41,792 bases of DNA from Elusimicrobiota bacterium (GTDB lineage Bacteria; Elusimicrobiota; Elusimicrobia; UBA1565; UBA9628), in contig JAHFCE010000027.1 in assembly GCA_023249675.1 (NCBI GenBank), forward strand, positions 1 through 41,792, read 5' to 3'. This document shows, one piece after another, positions 34,164 to 41,792 of this stretch (within the stretch, counting starts at the first letter, position 1; every line of letters starts with the position of its first letter). A program made the translations under genes and the position numbers. The notes beneath the pieces are model-generated. The model did not search any database. It had not been told where the DNA came from and saw only the letters and a list, made by a program, of their open reading frames with translations.

Positions 34164-34873
34164 TGGGCAACCTTCTTGGCGTCTTCTTGCTCGTTCTGCC
34201 GGCCGCGGCCGGAACGGAATTGGCGGCGTACGCGCCGTCGACGGCCCCGATCACAATCCCGCTCATCAGACAACGCTTCGCCGAGACCGACGCCAAAATA
34301 ACAACCCTAAAAGCAACGTTCCACCAATTCGTGCGCCTGGAGGGTTCGGATGTCACGCAGACCGTGGAGGGGGAGGTCCTCTTCAAGAAACCCGACCTGC
34401 TGCGGCTGACGCACCGCATCCCTGAGCCGCAGACCGTCGTGTCCGATGGAACTTTTCTGTGGGTATACCGAAACAGCACGAACCAAGTGATCCAAAGCCG
34501 TCTCAACGCATGGCGCAAGTCCGAACCGCTGGCCCAAGGCCTCCTTGATTTTGGCAAGTCGGCCGACCTGCTCGCGCGCTACGCGACCGAGATCACCACG
34601 GTCTCCGCTCCCGGCGCCGACGGCCACCGCGTCTTCACTCTGCTGTTGAAGCCGAAAGCTTCCGACCGTAAGAACGAGGGCGGCGACTTCATCCTAACCC
34701 TCAAGGCCTCGACCAAGGATTTCTTTCCCGGCGACGCGACCCTGCGCATCGGACGCGCCGCGGTGCGTTCGCTGTTCGAAGACGTGCGCCTGAACCCCGA
34801 GATTCCCGAGACCGCGTTCCGGTTCACGCCCCCCGCGGATGCCGATATGTTTAAATCCCCGGAGCCGAAATGA
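34163..34873 (+). CDS. lolA: Outer-membrane lipoprotein carrier LolA-like protein
   Basis: LolA shuttles lipoproteins across the periplasm to the outer membrane. The 236-aa protein has a signal peptide (MGNLLGVFLLVLPAAAG) and the LolA fold pattern: LKATFHQFVRLEG, TVEGEVLFKKPDLLRLTH, VVSDGTFLWVYRNSTNQVIQ and later LTLKASTKDFFPGDATLRIG. It is longer than E. coli LolA by about 30 residues. ATG 34163 has AAGGA 6 bases upstream. A TTG three bases earlier is less likely. Its presence supports a diderm envelope. It overlaps the next gene as ATGA. Confidence 0.85.
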   Translation: MGNLLGVFLLVLPAAAGTELAAYAPSTAPITIPLIRQRFAETDAKITTLKATFHQFVRLEGSDVTQTVEGEVLFKKPDLLRLTHRIPEPQTVVSDGTFLWVYRNSTNQVIQSRLNAWRKSEPLAQGLLDFGKSADLLARYATEITTVSAPGADGHRVFTLLLKPKASDRKNEGGDFILTLKASTKDFFPGDATLRIGRAAVRSLFEDVRLNPEIPETAFRFTPPADADMFKSPEPK

Positions 34874-35619
34874 CCCTCGAACAAGAGCCCGATCCCCTGC
34901 GCCGCATCCCGACCAAGCATACGACCGCCCTGCGCGCCGAGATCGGACCGATCCTGCGCGCGGCACGGCTCAAGCGCGGCCAGTCGCTCGAGGCCGTGTC
35001 CCGTCAGACGCGCATCTCCAAGCGCTTTCTCGAGGCCCTCGAGGAAAACCGTTTCGAGGAGTTCCCGGCCGTCGTCTATCTGCGCGGCTTCCTGAAGGGC
35101 TATTGCGAACATCTCGATGTGAACTTCGAGGAGATCTGGTCCATGTTGAATGCAGCGGCCGCTGAATCGCCGGCGGTTGCCGGACCGGCGACGCCCCAAG
35201 CCGCGCCGCCTCACGCGCCCCCAGCGGCCGATCATCCGCAGGGATCGGGAGCCGCTGGGGCCATCGTGCTCGCCGTGCTGCTCGCTCTTGGCCTTGCTGT
35301 CTACCTGTTCAAAGATCAAGACAAGTCTGCCGCCGTGCCCGCCCCGGCAGCGCCCGCCGCGCTCCAGCCGATGCCGCGCGCCATCGAGCCGCGGCTTATT
35401 GTGCGCCTCAAGAACGACGCTTGGCTGCGCGTGTCGGTGGATGGCATGGTCGTGTTCGAAGGCCGCGCCCCGCGCGGCGCCGTGCAGGAGTGGAAGCCGT
35501 CCAAATTCGTGGACCTGCGCACAACCGAGCCGGCCGCCCTCGAGCTCAGCCTCAACGGCCAGCTGGCCACGCTGAACGCCCCAGGACCCGACGGCCAGTA
35601 CCGCATCGAGGTTCCCTAA
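34870..35619 (+). CDS. rodZ: RodZ-like membrane protein with N-terminal helix-turn-helix
   Basis: This 249-aa protein has an N-terminal Xre-type helix-turn-helix (about residues 22-90, with LKRGQSLEAVSRQTRIS, FLEALEENRFEEFPAVVYLR and GFLKGYCEHL, exactly as in RodZ/YmfM). A Pro/Ala-rich linker, one membrane helix (128-146) and a periplasmic beta domain like DUF4115 (LIVRLKNDAWLRVSVDGMVV) follow. RodZ links the MreB cytoskeleton to the elongation machinery. Position between ftsK and pgsA is conserved in other bacteria. mreB is not in this window. Confidence 0.85.
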   Translation: MTLEQEPDPLRRIPTKHTTALRAEIGPILRAARLKRGQSLEAVSRQTRISKRFLEALEENRFEEFPAVVYLRGFLKGYCEHLDVNFEEIWSMLNAAAAESPAVAGPATPQAAPPHAPPAADHPQGSGAAGAIVLAVLLALGLAVYLFKDQDKSAAVPAPAAPAALQPMPRAIEPRLIVRLKNDAWLRVSVDGMVVFEGRAPRGAVQEWKPSKFVDLRTTEPAALELSLNGQLATLNAPGPDGQYRIEVP

Positions 35620-35645
35620 AGATGCGATCGACCCCGGCCTAGCCC

Positions 35646-36212
35646 ATGTCTCTTCCCAACCGCCTGACGATGCTGCGCATCGTCTTGGCGGCTGCGGTGT
35701 TCGCAGCGCTCATGGCCGATGAACCCGCCTGGCACGCCGGCGCGCTCATCCTGTTCATCGCGGCGATCATCACGGACTGGCTCGATGGGTGGCTCGCGCG
35801 CCGCATGAAGGCCGTGAGCCCCTTCGGGAAGGTCGCCGACCCGATCGCGGATAAAATCCTCGTCCTCGGGACCTTGATCGCGCTGATCCGCACGAAGGAG
35901 CTCGCCATCCCTCTGTGGGCCGTTTTTCTCATCGTCATGCGCGAGCTCATTATTGGCGGCGTGCGCGTGATCGCCGGAGCTCAGGGCAAGGTGCTCGCCG
36001 CCGACAGGTGGGGGAAGATCAAGACGGTCATCCAACTCATCGCGATCATGCTCATGGTCGGCGTCGTGGTGCTGCGCGACCTCGGCCGAGCCGAAGCCTG
36101 GATGATCCAGATGGTGTACCCGCTGACGGTCCTGTGCGCGGTCCTGGCCCTCTCCAGCCTCTGGTCCTACCTGCGGCAGTACCGCGCGATGCTCGAAAAA
36201 TCATGGGGTTGA
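35646..36212 (+). CDS. pgsA: CDP-diacylglycerol-glycerol-3-phosphate phosphatidyltransferase
   Basis: PgsA makes phosphatidylglycerophosphate in the inner membrane. The 188-aa protein has several membrane helices and the CDP-alcohol phosphatidyltransferase motif in perfect form: D44, D47-G48, A51-R52, G61, D65 and D69 in DWLDGWLARR to ADPIADK. The opening SLPNRLTMLRI is the PgsA type. The next gene, pgpA, performs the following step, so the two form a phosphatidylglycerol module. It lies 26 bases after rodZ. Confidence 0.94.
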   Translation: MSLPNRLTMLRIVLAAAVFAALMADEPAWHAGALILFIAAIITDWLDGWLARRMKAVSPFGKVADPIADKILVLGTLIALIRTKELAIPLWAVFLIVMRELIIGGVRVIAGAQGKVLAADRWGKIKTVIQLIAIMLMVGVVVLRDLGRAEAWMIQMVYPLTVLCAVLALSSLWSYLRQYRAMLEKSWG

Positions 36213-36216
36213 ACGG

Positions 36217-36684
36217 ATGACCCGCGAACGAGCCTGCCTCTGGTTGGCGACGGGCCTGGGGATAAGCTATATTGCCCCGACGGGACGCGGGCGGAAGTGG
36301 ACCGGCGCCGGGTTTCTTGGAACAGTCGAGGGATTATTGCTCTGGCCTCTGCTCCCGTCGGCTCCAGGGCCGTATGCGGCGGTCGTCGCCGCGGCGGTCG
36401 CGGCCGCATGCTGGATCTGCGCAAGCACTGAGCGCACGCTGAAGACGCATGACGATTCGCGCATCGTACTCGACGAGATCGTGGGCTTCTGGGTCGCGGC
36501 CGCATGGCTGCCCAGAACTTGGACGGCGGCCGGACTTGCCTTTGTTCTGTTTCGTTTTTTCGATTCGGTCAAGCTGCCTCCGTACAAATGGCTTGAACGA
36601 CTGCCCGGAGGAACCGGGATCGTGATGGACGACGTCGGCGCCGGGATCGTCGCGAACCTTCTCGCACGCTTGATTTTAGTGTAG
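36217..36684 (+). CDS. pgpA: Phosphatidylglycerophosphatase A
   Basis: PgpA removes the phosphate of phosphatidylglycerophosphate to give phosphatidylglycerol. The 155-aa membrane protein shows HDDSRIVLDEIVGFWVAA, then FVLFRFFDSVKLPPYKWLER, then LPGGTGIVMDDVGAGIVANL, the acidic metal and active-site motifs of the PgpA family. It begins 4 bases after pgsA, so it is coupled to it. The usual length is about 150-170 aa. Confidence 0.9.
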   Translation: MTRERACLWLATGLGISYIAPTGRGRKWTGAGFLGTVEGLLLWPLLPSAPGPYAAVVAAAVAAACWICASTERTLKTHDDSRIVLDEIVGFWVAAAWLPRTWTAAGLAFVLFRFFDSVKLPPYKWLERLPGGTGIVMDDVGAGIVANLLARLILV

Positions 36685-36687
36685 ACA

Positions 36688-37914
36688 ATGGGTGTCAGGC
36701 CTCTCATTACTTCAAATACTTCCGCGCGTGATCTCGCGGTCGGAGCTCTGGTCGCCCTATTCGGGGCGGCCGCTCCCGCCGCCGCCCAGATAAATCCTTG
36801 GCAGGTCGCCGCCGCGACAGCGCCCGTCGCGGCGCCCAGCACCTCTCTTGGCTCGCCGCTCTCCGTCTCCGGGGGCCCCTGGGTTCCAGCCGAGGTCCTG
36901 TTCTTCTCCGCGGGCCGCGTCGTCGCTGACTATGCTTGGCGCGACTCCGTCCGCGCGCGGCGAGGGCATCTATATACCGCCGCCGACCTCCAGAGCGACG
37001 TGCAGGACCTGATGACCTTGGGGCGCTTCACGACACTCGCGCCCTCGGTCTACGCGATCCCCGGCACGCCTGTGCCGTCCGAGTTTTCCGCCGTCTCCGT
37101 CTCGACCAACCAGGTTCGCATCGTCTTCGACGTGACCGAGAAGGTCGTCGAGGCCCCGAAAGTCAAGTTCGTCACGCCGCCCACCGCCGTCGGCGGCGTG
37201 CTGCTGACTCCGACGGCCTGGCGCGGCGCGGGACGCTTCGAGAATCCCGGCATGGCTCTCGACATCAACGCGGCCTACTTCATCGGCCGTCTGTACGGCA
37301 AAACCTCCTATCCCGACGCGCCGCGCAAGACGAACTACATCGACCGCATCGGCCTCTGGACCTTGACCGCCGACGGAAAAATGCAGGTCCAGTCCGAATC
37401 GTCGTTGCGGCCCGCAGTCGCAGTCGGCGGACAGGCGATGTTGGTGTTTCGCGATTCGCCCCAACCGACGGTGACCGCGCCCGGCGTCTCGGTCAAGATC
37501 GACACCAAGAACACGAAGATCCTCACGGACGGCTACTTCGTGGCCTCCAAGAAATTCGGCCCCATCCGCACGAGCGCCGGGCTCATGCAGGGAACCATCG
37601 GCAATCTGGCCGCGAATATGTCCGAGTTCCTGTCGCCCGAAGCCCTCAAGTTCTACCTTGGAGACAATACCGGCACCCAGGTCGTCTCGCGCACCGTCCC
37701 GTTTGCAAGCGCCTTCTACCTGATCAAGCCCGACTACCCGATCGGCGTCGAGGTCATGAAGTTCAACGGCGCCGCTCGATCGCCGATGCTCATAAACTTC
37801 AAGCTCGGCCGTTTCCTGAAGTTGAACTTCGATCTGGCTTTGCTCAAGTATCAGGGCGGCTACGACCTGCTCGGCTTCTTCCAGTTCCGCTACAACCACT
37901 TCCCCAAGAAGTAG
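36688..37914 (+). CDS. Secreted protein with a POTRA-like domain, likely outer membrane
   Basis: I do not recognise the whole protein. The 408 residues start with a signal peptide that ends near AAPAAAQ (residue 34). Residues about 95-155 look like one POTRA domain: LYTAADLQSDVQDLMTLGRF, then VSTNQVRIVFDVTEKVVEAP. A BamA-like chain would continue with a strand such as VKFV, as here. The remaining 250 residues are rich in alternating polar and hydrophobic stretches (QAMLVFRDSP, LKLNFDLALLKYQG), end with FFQFRYNHFPKK and may form a small barrel. BamA or TamA proteins are much larger, so this is a separate short member. It starts 3 bases after pgpA and ends convergent with the next gene. Confidence 0.6.
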   Translation: MGVRPLITSNTSARDLAVGALVALFGAAAPAAAQINPWQVAAATAPVAAPSTSLGSPLSVSGGPWVPAEVLFFSAGRVVADYAWRDSVRARRGHLYTAADLQSDVQDLMTLGRFTTLAPSVYAIPGTPVPSEFSAVSVSTNQVRIVFDVTEKVVEAPKVKFVTPPTAVGGVLLTPTAWRGAGRFENPGMALDINAAYFIGRLYGKTSYPDAPRKTNYIDRIGLWTLTADGKMQVQSESSLRPAVAVGGQAMLVFRDSPQPTVTAPGVSVKIDTKNTKILTDGYFVASKKFGPIRTSAGLMQGTIGNLAANMSEFLSPEALKFYLGDNTGTQVVSRTVPFASAFYLIKPDYPIGVEVMKFNGAARSPMLINFKLGRFLKLNFDLALLKYQGGYDLLGFFQFRYNHFPKK

Positions 37915-37929
37915 CGCCGAACAGCCCGC

Positions 37930-40131
37930 TCAAGCGTATCCCGCGCGTCTGCGCAGGGCCCATTCGAGAAGGAAAAGGTAGGCGGCCAACGCCAGCCAAT
38001 AGGGAGACGCGAAGGGGCGCCGGCGACGGACCGTGTCCTCGCGGGAACCGGGCGGCGGCAAGAAGTCGAGAAGCTCATCGGGACGAACGGAAGATAAATC
38101 AACGAATCGGCCCCCGCCAACTTCCGCCGCCTTCGTCAGCCACGCCCGGTCCATTGGCTCCTCTGCAGAGGATTCCCAGAAAAAACGAACCTCGTCGTCG
38201 CCCCAGGCGCGGCCGCGCACGCGGGCCGAGGCGCGAACCTTCTGAGGGCCGGGCGCGAGCCCCGTCAACTCGACTGCGTACGCGCCGGGCTCCGTTTCGC
38301 GCGCCGCGGCTTCGCGCGCACGGCCATCGGGACCGGTCCAACTCACGGACACGCGAGTGTCGGCTGCGGGCGCTGGGCCAAAGCCCTCATCGAAGACGCG
38401 CAGAGAGAGGCGCGCAGGCTCGCGCGGCGGCATGCGGTCCGGCAGCGGCGCGAACTTGACTTTGGAGAGATCCAAGCTCCCCGTCAGATACTGCACCGCG
38501 CGCGTCCAGAACCGCGCGTAGAAGCTCGCCGCGTCCGGATCGGCTGCCGCGCCCAGTTTCCAGCGCCATGAGGAATCGGTGCTGATCAGCATGACCTTGC
38601 CGCGGCCAAAGGAGCGCACGGCGATGACGGGCAGGGGCTTGCCATCGTCCGTCGTTTGGACAGGATGCGAGGCTAATACCGTCACGCCGGAACGCACCGA
38701 CGCAAAGCGCCCCCAGCCGTCAAGCGGCGGCAGGGCGCCCCAGATCCGACTCGAGAGTTCCGGCGTCTCATACAGGCGCACAAGGGGGTGCTCAGAGGAA
38801 CCAGGTTTGGGGGAAAATAATCCGGGGATAAAATCCGGGCTGCGGGACGACAGGACAACGGGCAGAACATCCTCCAATGGAGAATTTTTGTAGCCGCCTG
38901 AGGAAAAAGCGTTATCTCCTCCCTTAACAAGCAAGGCTCCGCCATTCATGACGAAGCGTTTGAGGGCGTCCAGATGCTGCGGGGGCAGATGAAAGCGCGC
39001 GGCGGAGAAGTTTTCCAGGATGAACAGATCGAACTGAGGCAAGGCGCGGCCGAAAATCTCATCCGCCGGAAAAGGAATTAAGGACAGTTCCCGATCGGGC
39101 GCGGGAGAAGGGTTCTCCGGGTTCCTTAATATCACGAACGAGACGAGCTCGTGGTTCGGATCTATCTTCAGGAATTCGCGCAGAGCGAAATATTCCGCGC
39201 TCGGGCGGCCGGCCAAATACATGATGCGGTATTTCTGCCGCACCGTTTCCACGCGGAACTCGCGCGAGCGCTCGCGCCCGCCACCCGACGCGACAAGGCG
39301 CAGGCGCGCCGTGCCGAGCGCGTCGGCGGGGGCGGAAAGATTGACGGGAAAGGCCTCGACATCCGCGCGGATGCGGCGCTTGACGCGGGCGACCTCGCGC
39401 CAGCCGCCAGGCGCGCTTTCGTCCGCGCGCGACAGGGTGATGACCGCATCGCGCCCCGCAAGGCCCGTCGCCTCGAGAGCCGCCGCGACCGGGATGGCCC
39501 CATGCAGAAAGGCGAAGTCCGGCGCTTTTAGGTCGAGGAAGGCCGCCCCGGTCTCTCGACGCGACGGCCCGACGCCGAGCGCGTCAACCGGCGCGCCCAA
39601 TCCGGCCAGGAGAAGACCCAGGTCCCCTCCGCCTTCGGCAACGCCGTCCGTGATCAGCCACACGCGCGCAGGTGGACCTTCGGCGGGCAGCGCGTCCGGA
39701 AGGCTTTGCGCCGGCTTGAAGGATGTGCTCTCAGCGGAGGCCGCGCCGAGTCTGTCGAGACCGCCGAGCGGACGGACGCGGTCGGAGACAAGCGCCACGG
39801 AGACGTCCGCACGCGTCTCGATCACGGCGCGATATCTATTCAGCCACGCCGTCGCCTGCCCCAGACGCGAGCCTCCTCCTGGGGCCTTGCCCTTCATCGC
39901 GTGTCCCGCGTCAAGCAGAATCAGCAGGCGCGGCTTCGTCAGCCGGCCCTCGCGCGTGAGAAATACTGGGCGCAGCAGCGCCAGAGCCAGCGCCGCGACA
40001 GCCAAACCACGCAGGACCAATAGGGCGCGCCCCGAGGGGCTGCGCTGGGCGTGCGCCGCAAAGGCAGCGGCTAGGAGCAGCGCGGCGGCCCATGTCCACG
40101 CGCCGGCGCCGGACTCGAGTCCCCAGCTCAA
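37930..40131 (-). CDS. Large membrane protein, amidotransferase-like (Bat/MoxR-associated type)
   Basis: The 733-aa protein has two N-terminal membrane helices (about 10-28 and 40-58) and one near the C-terminus (residues 708-725). In between, a degenerate von Willebrand-type region starts at LLILLDAGHAMKG, where the usual DxSxS metal site is lost. It is followed by a glutamine-amidotransferase-like fold with LDALKRFVMNGGALLVKGGDN and FGRGKVMLISTDSSWRWKLG. Proteins with this plan occur next to MoxR ATPase, DUF58 and BatA genes, where function is not well known. A TTG start overlaps the DUF4159 gene stop as TTGA; no Met start is nearby. Confidence 0.7.
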   Translation of the reverse strand: MSWGLESGAGAWTWAAALLLAAAFAAHAQRSPSGRALLVLRGLAVAALALALLRPVFLTREGRLTKPRLLILLDAGHAMKGKAPGGGSRLGQATAWLNRYRAVIETRADVSVALVSDRVRPLGGLDRLGAASAESTSFKPAQSLPDALPAEGPPARVWLITDGVAEGGGDLGLLLAGLGAPVDALGVGPSRRETGAAFLDLKAPDFAFLHGAIPVAAALEATGLAGRDAVITLSRADESAPGGWREVARVKRRIRADVEAFPVNLSAPADALGTARLRLVASGGGRERSREFRVETVRQKYRIMYLAGRPSAEYFALREFLKIDPNHELVSFVILRNPENPSPAPDRELSLIPFPADEIFGRALPQFDLFILENFSAARFHLPPQHLDALKRFVMNGGALLVKGGDNAFSSGGYKNSPLEDVLPVVLSSRSPDFIPGLFSPKPGSSEHPLVRLYETPELSSRIWGALPPLDGWGRFASVRSGVTVLASHPVQTTDDGKPLPVIAVRSFGRGKVMLISTDSSWRWKLGAAADPDAASFYARFWTRAVQYLTGSLDLSKVKFAPLPDRMPPREPARLSLRVFDEGFGPAPAADTRVSVSWTGPDGRAREAAARETEPGAYAVELTGLAPGPQKVRASARVRGRAWGDDEVRFFWESSAEEPMDRAWLTKAAEVGGGRFVDLSSVRPDELLDFLPPPGSREDTVRRRRPFASPYWLALAAYLFLLEWALRRRAGYA

Positions 40132-41792
40132 GGCGCCACCCTGAGCTTGTCGAGGATGACGGCCTGGTGCACCGCATCGGCTTTGTACGAGCCGGTCAAC
40201 GAGTACATGATCACATTAAGCGTCAAACGCCGAGCGAGTTCGCGCTGCGCCTCGCCGCCTGGCACGCACGTCCGCAAGGGTTTGCCGAGCGCATCCTTGG
40301 CCCACGCACCGAGCGCGTCGTCACGGGTGTAGAGCACCGCGATGCGCCCGCCCCACTCGACGCCCTCGAGCACGCCGTGCACGCGCACGCGTCCGGCCGG
40401 CCCGCGTAGCAGGAAGAAGGTGCGCAGCAGCACATGGTCGGCCGGCAGGGGCCTTAAGTCCGCGTCGGGAAGAGCGCGGGACAGCTCGCGGCGCACCCAA
40501 CGGTCAAACGAACCGGACGGTCCGCCGCCGGAGTCCTCGACCCAGAGAAAGCCTCCGCCTGAGATGAACTGCCGCAGCCGCCGCAATTGCTCATCGCGCA
40601 GTTCCGAGGGGGCGACAGCGCCCGCGAGATACAGAAACGGCGAGGAGAACAGCGCCGGATCCCCCAATAGGATAACTCGGCGCTCGGGTGCTGCGCGCAC
40701 GCTCGTGACCTCCGATATCCAGGAAGCGACAAGACCGGGCGCATCGGGATAAGGGTCCCAGGTCTCGCCAAGCTGCAGCTGCGTCCAGATGAACCGGTCT
40801 CCTTGCTGGGCCGCGGCGGGAGCGGCGAGCACGAGTGCCAGAAGACATGCGGCCGCCGCGAACCGGGTCGGCAGCGAGAGAAACAGTTCCAGCAAAAGCG
40901 CCAGCGCCGCCGCGGCGAGAAACCAGCCCACGAGGTCGCGTCCGTACACGACATCGAAAAACTCCCCCTCGAGCGCATCTGGGTCGGCGGAGCGCCAGGG
41001 GGGGGACGCCGCCGGACTTAAGTCGCTCTCGCCGCGCGAGGAATCGAGGTTCGCCGCATACACCGCCTCGCCGCCTCCTGGCTCCTCGAACGCATACAGG
41101 CCGGGCATCGCGGCCTCAGGCAGGAGGACGCGGCGGCCCGACACCGCAAGCGTGGTGCGGCGCCCATCGGGCAAGCGCACGGTCGCGCGATCGGGAGCGG
41201 CCTCGTCCGCCGTCCACGCGCGCATGATCGGCTCTCCGACTTTCACGCGACGTACGGCATCGGAGGCAAACTCGCTCACGCTGAGCGCCAGGCACCCGCG
41301 CGCCCACGGGATGAAGAGAGGCTTCAATCCCACATTCGACCATTCGGCATCGAGGGGTGCTGCCCACACGACGGCCCGACCGCGTCCGACCGCGCCCGCG
41401 ACGAGCAGGGGCGCCCCCGCCGCGTCCGCGGCCCACGTCTGCGAACCGACGGCCGGTTCCAAGAGAAAACGGCGCTGGATCGAGACGCGCGCGAGATCGA
41501 GCTCATCCCAGCCCGCCGTGGCCTCGCCGGCGCGCAGGATCTTGAGACCGTTTCCGGCCGAGGCCGGAACCGCGGGCCCAAAACGCGCAGGAAGCCACGG
41601 ATACGCCGCGAGATCGGCCGCGGCCGCGCGCGCTCCCGGCACGAACCAGACGCCGCCGCCGCGCGCGGCGAAGCTCTCCAGTCCGGCGGAAAGGCCCGGC
41701 GGGGGCCGGGCCGCATCGGCCACAAGAACGGTCCCGTATTTCGACAGATCCGCTTCATTCCAGCGCGCGGCCTCAAGAAAATCGGCGTCGCG
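40128..41792 (-). CDS. BatA/DUF4159-type membrane protein (5' end beyond window)
   Basis: The frame is open to the window edge, giving 554 residues without a start. The first part has YGTVLVADAARPPPGL and ESFAARGGGVWFVPG, the flavodoxin-like segment of BatA-type proteins. A beta domain with MPGLYAFEEPGGGEAVYAAN follows, then a helix pair near DLVGWFLAAAALALLLELFL and a second hydrophobic run. The last 210 residues are a DUF4159 domain: FIWTQLQLGETWDPYPDAPG, SPFLYLAGAVAPSELRDEQL, FISGGGFLWVEDSG, LLRTFFLLRG and ARRLTLNVIMYSLTGSY. Fusion of these parts is common in Bat-like loci. Its stop overlaps the next gene. Confidence 0.8.
   Translation of the reverse strand, partial: RDADFLEAARWNEADLSKYGTVLVADAARPPPGLSAGLESFAARGGGVWFVPGARAAAADLAAYPWLPARFGPAVPASAGNGLKILRAGEATAGWDELDLARVSIQRRFLLEPAVGSQTWAADAAGAPLLVAGAVGRGRAVVWAAPLDAEWSNVGLKPLFIPWARGCLALSVSEFASDAVRRVKVGEPIMRAWTADEAAPDRATVRLPDGRRTTLAVSGRRVLLPEAAMPGLYAFEEPGGGEAVYAANLDSSRGESDLSPAASPPWRSADPDALEGEFFDVVYGRDLVGWFLAAAALALLLELFLSLPTRFAAAACLLALVLAAPAAAQQGDRFIWTQLQLGETWDPYPDAPGLVASWISEVTSVRAAPERRVILLGDPALFSSPFLYLAGAVAPSELRDEQLRRLRQFISGGGFLWVEDSGGGPSGSFDRWVRRELSRALPDADLRPLPADHVLLRTFFLLRGPAGRVRVHGVLEGVEWGGRIAVLYTRDDALGAWAKDALGKPLRTCVPGGEAQRELARRLTLNVIMYSLTGSYKADAVHQAVILDKLRVAP

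Noticed and set aside
36936-38459. 507-codon open frame on the plus strand overlapping the POTRA-like gene
   Set aside because: It runs through two convergent genes in a different frame and is mostly Arg/Pro/Ala. The overlapping frame has a signal peptide and protein-like pattern.

Overview
This is a gene-dense, GC-rich bacterial chromosome segment of about 42 kb. Most genes are envelope and housekeeping genes, and there are no insertion sequences, phage genes, CRISPR arrays or other mobile elements. The envelope looks diderm. MurE carries the meso-diaminopimelate motif DNPR, and there are genes for LolA, MltG, a likely outer-membrane POTRA protein, PgsA and PgpA. The gene order and content fit a deep-branching Gram-negative phylum. 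Elusimicrobiota is my best guess, but this is inference from general style and not from a marker-gene comparison.

Region 1 (1-13475, + strand) starts with the tail of an amino-acid permease and a membrane-anchored HEXXH metalloprotease. It then holds a division and cell wall (dcw) cluster: mraZ, rsmH, a 62-aa unknown gene, an array of four RNA-type hairpins, ftsL-like, ftsI, murE, murF, mraY, murD, ftsW, murG and surE. Expression of mraZ is explained by a near-consensus sigma70 promoter followed directly by four phased MraZ boxes. From murE to surE the genes mostly overlap as ATGA, so they are translationally coupled. murC, murB, ddl, ftsQ, ftsA and ftsZ are absent from the window, and surE sits where murC often follows murG.

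Region 2 (13487-16001, + strand) has a Crp/Fnr regulator and aspS.

Region 3 (15998-27149, - strand) is a long reverse-strand block. In transcription order it holds gmk, rpoZ, coaC, coaB (a split CoaBC), a family 4 uracil-DNA glycosylase, a methyltransferase, a 54-aa small ORF, an AT-rich spacer with a 26-bp perfect palindrome, priA, tyrS, a FecR-domain protein, an acyl-CoA mutase large subunit, mltG, tRNA-Ala(CGC) and a CBS-domain protein. The series gmk-rpoZ-coaBC-priA is a widely conserved neighbourhood.

Region 4 (27208-37914, + strand) holds a DUF3467 protein, cinA, rpsO, pnp, accB, ftsK, lolA, a RodZ-like protein, pgsA, pgpA and a secreted POTRA-like protein.

Region 5 (37930-41792, - strand) holds two large membrane proteins, an amidotransferase-like protein and a DUF4159 protein. 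They belong to the family usually found beside MoxR/DUF58/Bat genes, and the second runs off the window.

The most unusual non-coding features are the hairpin array at 3064-3211, the palindrome in the 388-bp spacer before priA, and several promoters (rpsO, ftsK, crp-like, DUF3467, probably the metalloprotease) whose -10 box lies only 6-10 bases before the start codon. The last pattern suggests leaderless or nearly leaderless mRNAs. I see no clearly new defence or mobile system. The best candidates for something undescribed are these regulatory structures and the unknown small proteins beside them.
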